Counted from the stretch's first letter, positions 34,685-44,163 are shown. The stretch is 64,000 bases of DNA from Candidatus Thiodiazotropha sp. (ex Monitilora ramsayi) (GCA_025655595.1 JAHXIO010000002.1:158064-222063), one strand, 5' to 3'. Made by a program: numbers and translations. Notes: generated by a model not told the origin, from the sequence alone.

Positions 34685-36506
34685 GGCGATCGAGCACGAG
34701 GACCATGGCTCCATATTGTCGCCGTTGAAAGCGCTCCAGTTCTTTGCCCGCAAACCGGTTACCGTACCACTTGAACCCAGACCCGCTGCTGCCAACTACC
34801 GCGGCTTTCATCTCAACGACCATGAGAAGTGTATCGGCTGCAGCTCCTGTCAGAAGGTCTGCGACAACGCCGCCATCACCATGGTCAAAGTACCCCATCT
34901 GCCCGAAGATCCCATCAATGGCATTCGCAACCTGCGACCCGCCATCGATTACGGTCGTTGCTGCTGGTGTGCGCTCTGTGTCGATATCTGCCCAACCAAC
35001 GCCATCTCCCTCTCCCGGGAATATGTCCATACCTGCACTCAGGATGAGATCGACAGTTACTTCATTCTGCCCAGGGAGACCGGTATCCATGGTCTCGACT
35101 ACGGCCTGGGCTGGACCAAGACCGCAGACTCCGACCTGCTCGATCTGAAACGCCAGCCCATGGGCGAAATGACGCCCGAGGATCGCATCGACAACTTCAA
35201 TGAGATCGTGGATGGGTTCACCGGTCAGCAGGCCGTGATCGAAGCCTCCCGCTGCGTACAGTGCGGCATGTGCCACGACGCCTGCCCCACCCACATGGAC
35301 GCTCCGGAATATATTCGTGCCATCTGGCAGGGCAACCTGGAAGAGGCAGTTCGGCAAATCTATCAGACCAACCCCTTCTCACACGTCTGCGGCCGTGTCT
35401 GCACTCACCGCTGCGAGGAGGCCTGCTCCATAGGTCGCCGGGGTGATCCGGTCGCCATTCGCTGGCTCAAACGCTACGCTATGGACTCAGTGGATCATGA
35501 CCGCATCAAGGTGATAGCAGCTGAAGGCAAGGCCGATTACCTGAGCGGACACCAGGTAGCCGTTATCGGTGCCGGACCGGCCGGTCTCACCGCTGCCTTC
35601 GACCTGGTAAAAAAAGGTCACGAAGTGACCGTATTCGAGGCCAGGAGCGAGGCCGGCGGGATGCCCAGATATGGCATTCCGGAATACCGCCTGCCCTACG
35701 ACATGATGGACAGGGATATCGATGTCATCACTTCACTCGGGGTAAAGATTCAGACCAATACCAAAGTCGGTGTCGACATCACCATGGAGCAACTGCGCAA
35801 AGACTATGATGCGGTGGTGCTGGCTATCGGCCTGCATCTGGGACGCTCCACGCGCACACCAGGTTCCGATCACAAACAGGTGCAAAAAGCGGTGGACCTG
35901 CTGCGGATAATCACAGAAGGGAAAAAGTTCACGCCGCCCAGGCAGGCGGTGGTGATAGGCGGCGGCAACGTGGCCATGGATATCGCCCGCAGTCTCGCCC
36001 GCCTGCAGAAACAGCGCTACGGCGAGGTCAAAGTCACCGTGACTGCACTGGAAGACAAAGACCACTTTCTTGCCGACCCGGTGGAGGTCAAGGAGTGTGC
36101 TGAAGAGGGTATCGAGATCTTTGACGCACGCGGACCGCAAGAGTGTGTCATTGAGAGGGGCAAGTTAAAGGGACTCCGCACCTGGAGAGTCATTTCAATT
36201 TTCGATGAACAAGGCAGATTCGCGCCCGCGTACGATGACAAGGATGAACGGATGCACGAAGGCGACATGATCATTGAAGCGATCGGCCAGATGTCGGATG
36301 TCAGTCTTTTGGGAGAAGATCTGACTGAGGCGCTTGAATGGCATCGAGGGCGCATCCAGGTTGACGAGAATGGCCGCAGCTCTGTTGAGTGGTTCTGGGC
36401 GGCAGGCGACTGCGTCAATGGACCGGATGTGGTGCATGCGGTCGCGGACGGTCATCGGGTTGCCGCCAGCATCGATGCCTGGCTGGCAGAATCGGCAACC
36501 GCTTGA
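34641..36506 (+). CDS. NuoI-like ferredoxin fused to GltD/NfnB-like NAD(P)H flavoprotein
   Basis: A 621-residue fusion. Residues 60-120 hold two [4Fe-4S] motifs (Cys64/67/70/74 and Cys107/110/113/117), as in NuoI/MbxN. Residues 200-265 hold the GltD-type cluster cysteines (205/208/211/215 and 250/254/258/262). From residue 307 the FAD motif VIGAGPAG follows, then an NAD(P) motif near VIGGGNVAMDIARS, and the closing WAAGDCVNGPDVVHAV. It occupies the place of mbxN and would pass electrons between NAD(P)H and the NuoB/NuoD-like arm. Residues 5-15 (IQNSKFNIQNS) are encoded by the right arm of the repeat element, so the native start was replaced. An in-frame TTG at 34716 is an alternative start. 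Confidence 0.9.
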   Translation: MAKPIQNSKFNIQNSAIEHEDHGSILSPLKALQFFARKPVTVPLEPRPAAANYRGFHLNDHEKCIGCSSCQKVCDNAAITMVKVPHLPEDPINGIRNLRPAIDYGRCCWCALCVDICPTNAISLSREYVHTCTQDEIDSYFILPRETGIHGLDYGLGWTKTADSDLLDLKRQPMGEMTPEDRIDNFNEIVDGFTGQQAVIEASRCVQCGMCHDACPTHMDAPEYIRAIWQGNLEEAVRQIYQTNPFSHVCGRVCTHRCEEACSIGRRGDPVAIRWLKRYAMDSVDHDRIKVIAAEGKADYLSGHQVAVIGAGPAGLTAAFDLVKKGHEVTVFEARSEAGGMPRYGIPEYRLPYDMMDRDIDVITSLGVKIQTNTKVGVDITMEQLRKDYDAVVLAIGLHLGRSTRTPGSDHKQVQKAVDLLRIITEGKKFTPPRQAVVIGGGNVAMDIARSLARLQKQRYGEVKVTVTALEDKDHFLADPVEVKECAEEGIEIFDARGPQECVIERGKLKGLRTWRVISIFDEQGRFAPAYDDKDERMHEGDMIIEAIGQMSDVSLLGEDLTEALEWHRGRIQVDENGRSSVEWFWAAGDCVNGPDVVHAVADGHRVAASIDAWLAESATA

Positions 36507-36600
36507 TTGTCTCAGCACACATTGACTATGACCCACATGCATTCTCTGCCGACACAGATATCAACAAACCATGGCGAATTTGGCGTGAAGGAGTTCCATC

Positions 36601-37104
36601 ATGAGTGAGGGCCAGAGCAGCAGTTACGAAAAACTACAGTCGAAAAAAAGTCTGGAAGAGATCCTTGAGGTCGCCATAGCCTTCGAACGTACCGCCAGGG
36701 ACTTCTACACCGACCTGATACCCAAGGTGAGTAAGCAGATTCGTTATCTGGTTGAAGAACTTGCCGATGAGGAGCAGCGCCACTTCGATCTCTTCAGTGA
36801 ACTCAAAGCACGCCCCGACATCGATGAACAGATCAAGACCATGGTCGATACACCCGCCAGTGACAAACGTTTTTCCGACGCGGTTCATCTACCCAATCTG
36901 GGTGAGCAACCTGACGATCAGGCGGTGTTGCAGTATGCACTAGGCCGTGAACATGCGGCCATGGAACAGTATCGCGCCCTAGCCAAAAGCACCAGCGAAG
37001 GCCCTATCAAAGAGCTGTTCACCTTCCTCGCCAACGAAGAGACCCTGCATAAGAATCAATTGGAAAAGCTTTACTATGAGATCATCCATAGTGGCGGTGT
37101 CTGA
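36601..37104 (+). CDS. Ferritin-like/rubrerythrin-like di-iron protein
   Basis: A 167-residue four-helix protein. The di-iron ligand pattern is visible as Glu29 (IAFERTARDFY), Glu58/His61 (LADEEQRHFDLF), a Glu in LGREHAAMEQYRAL and Glu-x-x-His in LANEETLHKNQ. There is no C-terminal rubredoxin domain, so it is a rubrerythrin-like erythrin. Such proteins remove peroxide or sense oxygen. It starts 94 bp after the flavoprotein fusion on the same strand and may protect the oxygen-sensitive iron-sulfur complex, although its own promoter is possible. A short spacer with no gene follows. Confidence 0.85.
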   Translation: MSEGQSSSYEKLQSKKSLEEILEVAIAFERTARDFYTDLIPKVSKQIRYLVEELADEEQRHFDLFSELKARPDIDEQIKTMVDTPASDKRFSDAVHLPNLGEQPDDQAVLQYALGREHAAMEQYRALAKSTSEGPIKELFTFLANEETLHKNQLEKLYYEIIHSGGV

Positions 37105-37275
37105 AAACCCTTTTGTTATACGAATTTCCCGATTTGCTCTGGCACATTTTCTTTATTAGTCTACCCTTATGCAGTAAGGGAGACTGCATTCATCTTAGGT
37201 TGGCAATCTAATAAACTCTGCTACCACTACGCGTAGTGTGTTCATGGTGGAACCCGTCGCCATACAGAGGACAAA

Positions 37276-38715
37276 ATGAACAACGGGCGAGCCGAGAAGA
37301 CGAGATCACGTCTTCTTGACGTAGAAGAATCTGATTTTTCACTGATTATAACCCTCCTCCTCTGCGCGATATTCCTGGTATTTATCTCGGATATTCTCCA
37401 CGCAGACGATTCTCCAAAAGCCTATGACCTGCAACAGGCAATAGCAGTCGCACTGGAGAACAATCGCCTGAGGACTATCTCCCAACAATCCCTGGAGATT
37501 GCTGAAGAGCAGTATCAGCAGGCACGCTCTGCTTACTGGCCAAACCTGAGCTTGAATGCGAGCTTTCAGAGACGGGACGAAAGCGTCAATTTTGAATATC
37601 CCGCCCAGCGCTTCGATCTGATGCCGGGTATGCTTCCCCCTGTCAATATACCCCCACAAGAGATCGATATCCTGGGTCGCGACACCTCACTCTACTCTCT
37701 AGAGATGACCTACCCGCTCTATACCGGCGGCAAACGTTCTAGCCTGATTGAGCAGGCGAGACTCGGGGTTGATATCGCCACCCACGAGGTACGACGTACA
37801 AACCTTCAGGTGGTACAGGATGTTAAACGCTACTTCTATGCAGCACACTATACCCAGCAATTGAGAGATCTCGCGGAAGAGATCACCATCTCATTCGAGG
37901 TACTACGCGATATCACCCAGGCCTTCTTTGAGGGTGGCTCTAACTCTGTCAACAAGCTTGATCTACTGCAAAGTCAATTGGCGTACAGTTTGGCCGCGGC
38001 GACCCATGCAGAGGTTGCATCCAAGCATGAGTCAGCGCTTGCCGCACTCGCTTTTGCCATGGGACTGGGTTGGCAGGAGAAGATCCATCTAAAAGACTCT
38101 GATTACACCCTATCCTTACCGTCAGATGCTCTCGATACTCTGGTAGACCAGGCGCTTCAATTCAACCCACAGGTACAGCAACTTTCCCTAGCGGTTGAAG
38201 CCTACGAAGCCAAGATCGATGAAGCGATGAGTGACCGCTATCCTATGATAGGGTTGGTCGCCTCGGTGGATGGTTTCAACAATAATCTTGATGGTGGACT
38301 CGACACAGAAGCCAATCAGGACTCTTGGACACTCGGTATTGGCATGCAGCTAAAACTGTTTAACGGCGGACATACCAGGCATCGTGTATCGGCAGTCCGA
38401 GTGGGCCATTCCCAAAAAGAAGAGCAAAGATTGTTATTGAGTGAGAGCATCGCAGCACAGGTCAAACACCTATTCATACAGACGCATGCGGCACAGCGGC
38501 AGATAGAAATAACACAACAGGCTGTAAATACCGCACAGGAAAACCGCGACCTGAGTAGCCGCGCTTATCAGACTGGTGCGGTCAAAACAGAAAAAGTCAT
38601 CGAGGCCAATCTCATGGACGCCTTGGTTCGTGCTAATCACTACCGCTCCAAACATGACCAGGCATTACATCTCGCGGAAATTACATACCTTCTAGGCAAG
38701 GAGGTTGTGGAATAG
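37276..38715 (+). CDS. TolC-family outer-membrane efflux protein
   Basis: A 479-residue TolC-type channel protein. An unusually long N-terminus (about 25 polar residues) precedes the signal helix FSLIITLLLCAIFLVFISDILHA; a later start is possible. The body has the two long coiled-coil repeats, with the typical beginnings YDLQQAIAVALENN and LDALVDQAL-like DTLVDQALQFNP, and the beta segment PLYTGGKRSSLIEQA. AGAGGA precedes the ATG. It has no adjacent membrane-fusion protein or inner-membrane pump. Instead it is followed after 21 bp by a binding-protein gene, and probably forms one operon with the genes to 44 kb. Confidence 0.88.
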   Translation: MNNGRAEKTRSRLLDVEESDFSLIITLLLCAIFLVFISDILHADDSPKAYDLQQAIAVALENNRLRTISQQSLEIAEEQYQQARSAYWPNLSLNASFQRRDESVNFEYPAQRFDLMPGMLPPVNIPPQEIDILGRDTSLYSLEMTYPLYTGGKRSSLIEQARLGVDIATHEVRRTNLQVVQDVKRYFYAAHYTQQLRDLAEEITISFEVLRDITQAFFEGGSNSVNKLDLLQSQLAYSLAAATHAEVASKHESALAALAFAMGLGWQEKIHLKDSDYTLSLPSDALDTLVDQALQFNPQVQQLSLAVEAYEAKIDEAMSDRYPMIGLVASVDGFNNNLDGGLDTEANQDSWTLGIGMQLKLFNGGHTRHRVSAVRVGHSQKEEQRLLLSESIAAQVKHLFIQTHAAQRQIEITQQAVNTAQENRDLSSRAYQTGAVKTEKVIEANLMDALVRANHYRSKHDQALHLAEITYLLGKEVVE

Positions 38716-38736
38716 AAGGAACTTAACCCGCTGATC

Positions 38737-39624
38737 ATGAACGTATCTAAGCTGAATGGGATTATTTTTTTGAGCCTGTGGGTATCATTTGCCACAGCCA
38801 GTGATGATAAAGCGACGATACTGGCGGGAGGTAGTGCCGAGTCGTTATATGACACAAGCGTCACTGACGCCAAGATCGTATTCACTCTCATTTTCAATGA
38901 AGCCATCGAGAAATCCAACGAACAATTTGAACTTGAGATTTATGATACTGATGAGGAATTGAGTGAAAATTTACTATCCGGTGTACTTGACGCTGTCTTT
39001 ACCAACACGCTCCACTATCTCGAAATCGAAAAACATCTGAATCCTAACGGTCGTTATGTAGTTCAACATGGACCAGATGTTAAATCTCTTTACTATCTTC
39101 TCGTCAGACATGATAGCGGTATCGACAAACTTAGCCAGCTACAAGGAAAGAAAATCAGCATTCCTTTTGGCCATGATGTTGGCCGGCTGTTTCTTGATGT
39201 AAAACTGATGGGGCAGGATTTACCCATGGCAGATCATTTTTTTTCGGAGATCCGCCAGACAAGGGAGTCCAATTCTTCTGTGGTCAACCTTTTCTTTGGT
39301 AAGGTGGATGCGGCTTTGATCACCGACTTTTCCTATAGCGTTGCAAAAGAACTTAATTCACAGATAGACAAGCAGTTAAACATTATCGAAATATCTGAAC
39401 CGCTCATCTACCACATAGTCTCTGTTCGGCGTAACTTTCCTCAGTACCGTATAGACAGAATAGAGCCATATATACTGAATCTACAGGGATCACCTAGAGT
39501 CGCTGAAATTCTAAAAACCCTTAAAGTGACTGCACTTCATAAAGTAACCGACAACACTTTGACAGAACTGCGAAGGCTCAACGATGAGTACCATAAACTC
39601 TTGAATACAGTAACACCACAATGA
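38737..39624 (+). CDS. PhnD-like periplasmic binding protein, paralogue 1
   Basis: A 295-residue exported protein (signal peptide about 1-22, ending FATASDD). It has the phosphate/phosphonate-type (PhnD-like) binding-protein fold: VLDAVFTNTLHYLEIE, LYYLLVRHDSGIDKLSQLQGK and SIPFGHDVGRLFLD. There are no ABC permease or ATPase genes nearby. It overlaps the following GGDEF-EAL gene by 4 bp, so it is likely the ligand-sensing partner of that membrane protein. Ligand unknown. It is clearly homologous to the two binding proteins further on. Confidence 0.8.
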   Translation: MNVSKLNGIIFLSLWVSFATASDDKATILAGGSAESLYDTSVTDAKIVFTLIFNEAIEKSNEQFELEIYDTDEELSENLLSGVLDAVFTNTLHYLEIEKHLNPNGRYVVQHGPDVKSLYYLLVRHDSGIDKLSQLQGKKISIPFGHDVGRLFLDVKLMGQDLPMADHFFSEIRQTRESNSSVVNLFFGKVDAALITDFSYSVAKELNSQIDKQLNIIEISEPLIYHIVSVRRNFPQYRIDRIEPYILNLQGSPRVAEILKTLKVTALHKVTDNTLTELRRLNDEYHKLLNTVTPQ

Positions 39625-42071
39625 ACAAATCGTCGATATTCAGACATCTTTTCACACGTGTCGCACTGATACTACTGGGAATCAATGTCATTTTTTCACT
39701 GGTGTTATTGCCTATCTATCAAGACAAGCTGATAAAAATGATAGCAAGTCAGGGAGATACTTTTGCCAACTCTACGATCGCTGCTTGTGGTGAAGCGTTG
39801 TATACTGAGGACTACAGCTTCATCATCTCTTATATCAGCAAAGTATTAAAAAACACACCTGAAGTGATTTTTGTAACATTCTCTTCTCATAACGGACATG
39901 TCATTAATCTCACCAGCGACGGATGGAACCTTGACAAGGCAAAAAGCAATCAAGAATTCATCCCGAAGCGTACTGATAATTCATATACAATTGAACATAA
40001 AAATAATATCGATGGCAGCACAACAGGAAATGCCTTTATCTTTTCGAAACCTCTTATAATCAGCGGCTTTGATTGGGGATATTTCACTATTGGTTTATCT
40101 GACAGTGAGTACGAGTCACTCTTATCAAGCTACTTCAGAAACGTTATACTATTTAGCATACTTCTCGTCATTATCTCACTGCTTCTTTTACACGGCAGCT
40201 CGCTCAGCCTGGGGCATCAACTAGCAAAACTTCGTGAAACCGCATCAAATCTCGCGAAAGGTGATCTCACCGCTCGGGCACCTACCAATGCCATCGGTGA
40301 AATCAGCATCCTTGCCAAGACTCTTAACAGCATGGCAGTAAGCCTTGATGAAAATACAAGGGATCTGAGAAGACTGGCCAGACTAGTTGAAGATACTAAC
40401 GATTCCATTGTTATTTTTGACAATAACCACAAGATAATCTATACAAACTCTGCGCTTGTTAACTTCATTGGTATGCATCAAGGCCACTTTTTAGGGATGA
40501 GCCTTGCTTCTTTTTTGTCTCACCTGAAGGTAGGCCGAAGCAAGCAACTCACGATTAATAAGGAAATTACAAACGAAAATTTTCACGACTGGTCAACAGA
40601 CATAACCTACAGCACCTCAAGAAGCAATACCTTTCACCTAACTATGCGAATTGAAAAATTCGACATTCATGAAGTAGAGACTGGTGGCTTTTTTATCGTT
40701 CTTACTGATATTACCCGCCGAAAACAGCTAGAGCATGAGTTGGAGACACTGGCCTATGTCGACAAATTAACCCGATTGCCAAACAGGCGATATTTCATGG
40801 ACAGAATGAATGAGGCTGTTGAAGAAGCAGAAGCATTTAATTCGAGTTTTACCCTCTTTTTTCTCGATATCGATAACTTCAAAATCATAAATGACTCACT
40901 GGGTCATGAAGTGGGTGACAAGGTACTCACCGAAATTGGCTGGAGAATACAGGAAGCGCTGCGCTCAGACGATACCGTGTGCCGACTTGGAGGGGATGAA
41001 TTTACAGCTATCATACGCGGCGTCAATGATTTTGAAGCAGTCGGCCGTGTCTGCGAGTCGATCCTCAAGAAATTCGAGTTGCCTGTCTATATCAACGATC
41101 ATGAGCTGAGAACTAGTGCAAGCATCGGCATAGTGGCATATCCCAACGACGGCATTACCACTAAGGAGTTGATTAAAAACGCCGATACTGCGATGTATGC
41201 TGCCAAAAAAGGAGGAAAAAACGGTTATCGCTTTTTCTCAGAGGACATGCATCACGATATGCGCGAATATCTCGATATCGAAAGCTCTCTAAGAAAATCG
41301 ATTAATAGTACAGGGCTACACCTTGCCTACCAGCCTTTTGTCGACATAGAAAACAACGTGATAGAGCACTGTGAAGCCCTATTGCGATGGAATCATCCTA
41401 AAAGGGGAATCATCCCACCAGGAAAATTTATTCCCATAGCTGAACAGTCTGGCCTTATTGGATCAGTTGGCGAGTGGGTGTTCGATGAAGTCTGCATGCA
41501 GATCAAGCAGTGGGATTTCGATATCAATGTCTCCATCAATGTATCAGGAACTGAACTTCTGGAGAGAAATTTTATTGATCGGTTACATAACAAGCTGATC
41601 GAGTATGACATTGCACCCTACCGCATTCAGCTTGAGTTTACTGAGCACGTTCTCGTCAGTGAGGAGGGCAACAATCTTCCTCTACTCAATCAACTTAAGA
41701 GAATGGGTTTTCAATTGGCTGTTGACGACTTCGGTACGGGCTTTTCCTCATTGAGCTACATCTCGGAACTTCCCATCGACGTCATCAAAATTGACAAATC
41801 CTTTATTAACAGACTACCAGAAGACAAACGTACCGTTGCCGTCGTAAATTCGATCATCTCACTCGCAAACAGTCTCGACATCAGCACAATTGGTGAAGGT
41901 GTTGAGCAGAAAAAACAGGTTGATTGGCTCAAAGCACACGGCTGCAATATCATCCAGGGTTATTTTTACCATAAACCCATGGATGCCCATTCACTTGCTT
42001 GTCTGATAAACAATGAACGTACCCACACGATCGTACAAACGCTCAGGCCCAATCAAGATGCCAGCACTTAA
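39621..42071 (+). CDS. Membrane HAMP-PAS-GGDEF-EAL protein (c-di-GMP turnover)
   Basis: An 816-residue bifunctional candidate. TM1 lies at about 12-32, a periplasmic domain at 33-165, TM2 at 168-190, HAMP at 192-245 and PAS at 255-370. The GGDEF domain has an intact GGDEF at 457-461 and an inhibitory RxxD site (RSDD) five residues before it. The EAL domain has Glu585-Ala-Leu and the later DDFGTGFSSLSY motif. Both cyclase and phosphodiesterase activities are therefore possible. It is coupled by ATGA overlap to the binding protein before it, suggesting that a periplasmic ligand controls c-di-GMP. Confidence 0.93.
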   Translation: MNKSSIFRHLFTRVALILLGINVIFSLVLLPIYQDKLIKMIASQGDTFANSTIAACGEALYTEDYSFIISYISKVLKNTPEVIFVTFSSHNGHVINLTSDGWNLDKAKSNQEFIPKRTDNSYTIEHKNNIDGSTTGNAFIFSKPLIISGFDWGYFTIGLSDSEYESLLSSYFRNVILFSILLVIISLLLLHGSSLSLGHQLAKLRETASNLAKGDLTARAPTNAIGEISILAKTLNSMAVSLDENTRDLRRLARLVEDTNDSIVIFDNNHKIIYTNSALVNFIGMHQGHFLGMSLASFLSHLKVGRSKQLTINKEITNENFHDWSTDITYSTSRSNTFHLTMRIEKFDIHEVETGGFFIVLTDITRRKQLEHELETLAYVDKLTRLPNRRYFMDRMNEAVEEAEAFNSSFTLFFLDIDNFKIINDSLGHEVGDKVLTEIGWRIQEALRSDDTVCRLGGDEFTAIIRGVNDFEAVGRVCESILKKFELPVYINDHELRTSASIGIVAYPNDGITTKELIKNADTAMYAAKKGGKNGYRFFSEDMHHDMREYLDIESSLRKSINSTGLHLAYQPFVDIENNVIEHCEALLRWNHPKRGIIPPGKFIPIAEQSGLIGSVGEWVFDEVCMQIKQWDFDINVSINVSGTELLERNFIDRLHNKLIEYDIAPYRIQLEFTEHVLVSEEGNNLPLLNQLKRMGFQLAVDDFGTGFSSLSYISELPIDVIKIDKSFINRLPEDKRTVAVVNSIISLANSLDISTIGEGVEQKKQVDWLKAHGCNIIQGYFYHKPMDAHSLACLINNERTHTIVQTLRPNQDAST

Positions 42072-42123
42072 CGATGTTTGTCTAAATATCAATAAACCTG
42101 AATAGTATTCGTAGACCAATCAT

Positions 42124-43035
42124 ATGGCCACATTCAGTCAAAGCCGCCTTATTACGCTTGCATTCATGATTTGCGTTTTGAGCACTTCAATAGCCGAGGA
42201 CTTACCCGACCGATATAAAGAAAGCCCTGAAATCGGTTATTTTGGAAGAATGTCTAAGGTTCTATTCGATGCCAATGTCACAGACACGACTATTGCAACT
42301 GACATGATAATCAGAAATGTATTCGGTCTAATGGACATGCAATCCAATATCGTAGTCTATGATCAGAAAAACAAACTGATCGAGGATCTCTCAAAAAATC
42401 GCCTTGATGCTGTTTTCATCAATTCCATTGACTTTCTTGACATGCAGCATTTAGTTGATATGGATCACCTTTACTCTCTCATATATGGCAAGAGTGCTGA
42501 GCAGAGTGTCTTTTTACTTGTCAGAAATAACGACAATATCAACGCAATTAGCGAATTAAGAGATAAATCACTATCGATTCCCAAGGGACACTTTTTAGGC
42601 AAAAAGTTCCTCGAAGTTGTCCTCATGGAGAATTCACTTCCAATTACTGAAAGTTTTTTTTCATCGGTTAACGAAACCCTAGATACCAATACCGCCATAG
42701 TCGATCTCTACTTCAACAAAACAGATGCTGCACTTGTCTCGGATATAGCTTTCGAACTTGCCGCTGAACTAAATCCGCAAATAGGTAAAAGTCTCTCTCC
42801 GATAGTAAAATCGGAAAAATTGGTACCACAAATTATCGCCATTAATAAAAATGTGCCTGATTCTATTTTAAAGAAAGTCGATGCGTTTCTAGTAAAGTCC
42901 CATAAGAACAAACGGATCAAACATCTTCTATCAATGTTCAGGGCAAAAAAATTTGTAAAACTTAATCATATCCACATTAACTCTAATCAAAAACTCATTA
43001 ACCGACATAGCCAGTTACTCATGGCAAACCAGTAA
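42124..43035 (+). CDS. PhnD-like periplasmic binding protein, paralogue 2
   Basis: A 303-residue exported protein (signal peptide about 1-23, ITLAFMICVLSTSIAED). It shares with paralogue 1 the motifs DAVFINSIDFLDMQ, VFLLVRNNDNINAISELRDK and SIPKGHFLGKKFLEVVLM. It lies 52 bp after the GGDEF-EAL gene and 3 bp before paralogue 3. AT-rich codon use. Probably a second sensor input for the same signalling protein; transport is unlikely because no ABC subunits are encoded here. Confidence 0.78.
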   Translation: MATFSQSRLITLAFMICVLSTSIAEDLPDRYKESPEIGYFGRMSKVLFDANVTDTTIATDMIIRNVFGLMDMQSNIVVYDQKNKLIEDLSKNRLDAVFINSIDFLDMQHLVDMDHLYSLIYGKSAEQSVFLLVRNNDNINAISELRDKSLSIPKGHFLGKKFLEVVLMENSLPITESFFSSVNETLDTNTAIVDLYFNKTDAALVSDIAFELAAELNPQIGKSLSPIVKSEKLVPQIIAINKNVPDSILKKVDAFLVKSHKNKRIKHLLSMFRAKKFVKLNHIHINSNQKLINRHSQLLMANQ

Positions 43036-43038
43036 GCC

Positions 43039-44007
43039 ATGCAAGCATCTATAAATCCAAACCACTTCGAATTGTCACTTCATAAGTTACTACTTCTGAT
43101 ATTTGCGATCAGCAATTTCATCTTATGCAATCACCTTGCAGCACAAACGACGGAGGATACAATTGCCGATCCATATGATAGAGACACAGCATATGTTGGA
43201 ATCATGTCTCGCCTTCTATTTTCGTCACACAGCACAGACACTCGCGTCGCAACCGAGATGGCTTTTATAGAATTCATGAAAAACATAGAAAAAAAGTGCT
43301 CTTTCAGAGAGTTCGACAATCCCGACGACGTTATTACACAAATGCAGGAACATAGACTTGATGCCATTATGGCAAATCCCATAGATTATTTATCGTTCGA
43401 GCATCAAATTGATCCTAACTACCACTATTCCCTGATATTCGGCGATCGACTTCAGCAAAAAATTCTTTTATTGGTAAGGAAGTCAGACGAGGTAGAAAAT
43501 ATCTCGCAACTGTCTGAGAAAATCCTGGCAGCACCCAAAGGACATCAATTGGGAAGAATTTTTCTCGATCTTAATCTCCTAAAAAACAACCAGCCATTGG
43601 CTGAAAAACATTTTTCTCAAATTAATACAGTTAATAGTTTAAATGATGCCATCATCGATCTTTTTTTCCATCATGTCGATGCAGCTCTCGTCACAGATGT
43701 CGCCTTTGACCTTGCCCGTGAACTCAACCCTCAGATCAACAATCAGATTGTACCTCTGCTAACCTCTAAACCTACAATTCAGCTTGTCATCGGTATAAAT
43801 CGTCCTGTACCTGATAATTTCAAAGAACAGATTAACCAAATGGTAGAAAACATAAGGCAACACCCAAGAACCTTACATCTCCTTTCCCTGTTTAAATCAA
43901 GTGGTGTTGTAAGAATCGATCAATCTTCACTCGATCCAATACGTGAGATGATGCGGGACTATCAACAATTACAGAGAACTCATGCAAATAACAACCAAAA
44001 CAACTGA
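43039..44007 (+). CDS. PhnD-like periplasmic binding protein, paralogue 3
   Basis: A 322-residue exported protein with a late signal helix (LLLLIFAISNFILCNHLAAQ, about 18-37). It has the same family motifs as its two neighbours: DAIMANPIDYLSFE, ILLLVRKSDEVENISQLSEK, APKGHQLGRIFLDLNLL and HHVDAALVTDVAFD. It begins 3 bp after paralogue 2, so the two are translationally linked. Last gene of the presumed tolC/binding-protein/c-di-GMP operon. Confidence 0.78.
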   Translation: MQASINPNHFELSLHKLLLLIFAISNFILCNHLAAQTTEDTIADPYDRDTAYVGIMSRLLFSSHSTDTRVATEMAFIEFMKNIEKKCSFREFDNPDDVITQMQEHRLDAIMANPIDYLSFEHQIDPNYHYSLIFGDRLQQKILLLVRKSDEVENISQLSEKILAAPKGHQLGRIFLDLNLLKNNQPLAEKHFSQINTVNSLNDAIIDLFFHHVDAALVTDVAFDLARELNPQINNQIVPLLTSKPTIQLVIGINRPVPDNFKEQINQMVENIRQHPRTLHLLSLFKSSGVVRIDQSSLDPIREMMRDYQQLQRTHANNNQNN

Positions 44008-44163
44008 CCACTCATGTTTAGTTATTGTTTATAGTGAAATAACTTTATTCGATATCTTCTCACCCACCCTGCCGATCTATTCACAATCCAAGCAACCATT
44101 TAATCCATTTTTTGTGTAATTTATCCAATCAAGGCTGTGTGTCCGTATAATTATTTCTCAAGG

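Noticed and set aside
24716..36506. Interpretation as an ordinary complex I (nuo) operon
   Set aside because: Mrp E, F, G and C-type subunits, the Cys-x2-Cys NuoB motif, and absence of NuoE/F/G/A/J-type genes do not fit.
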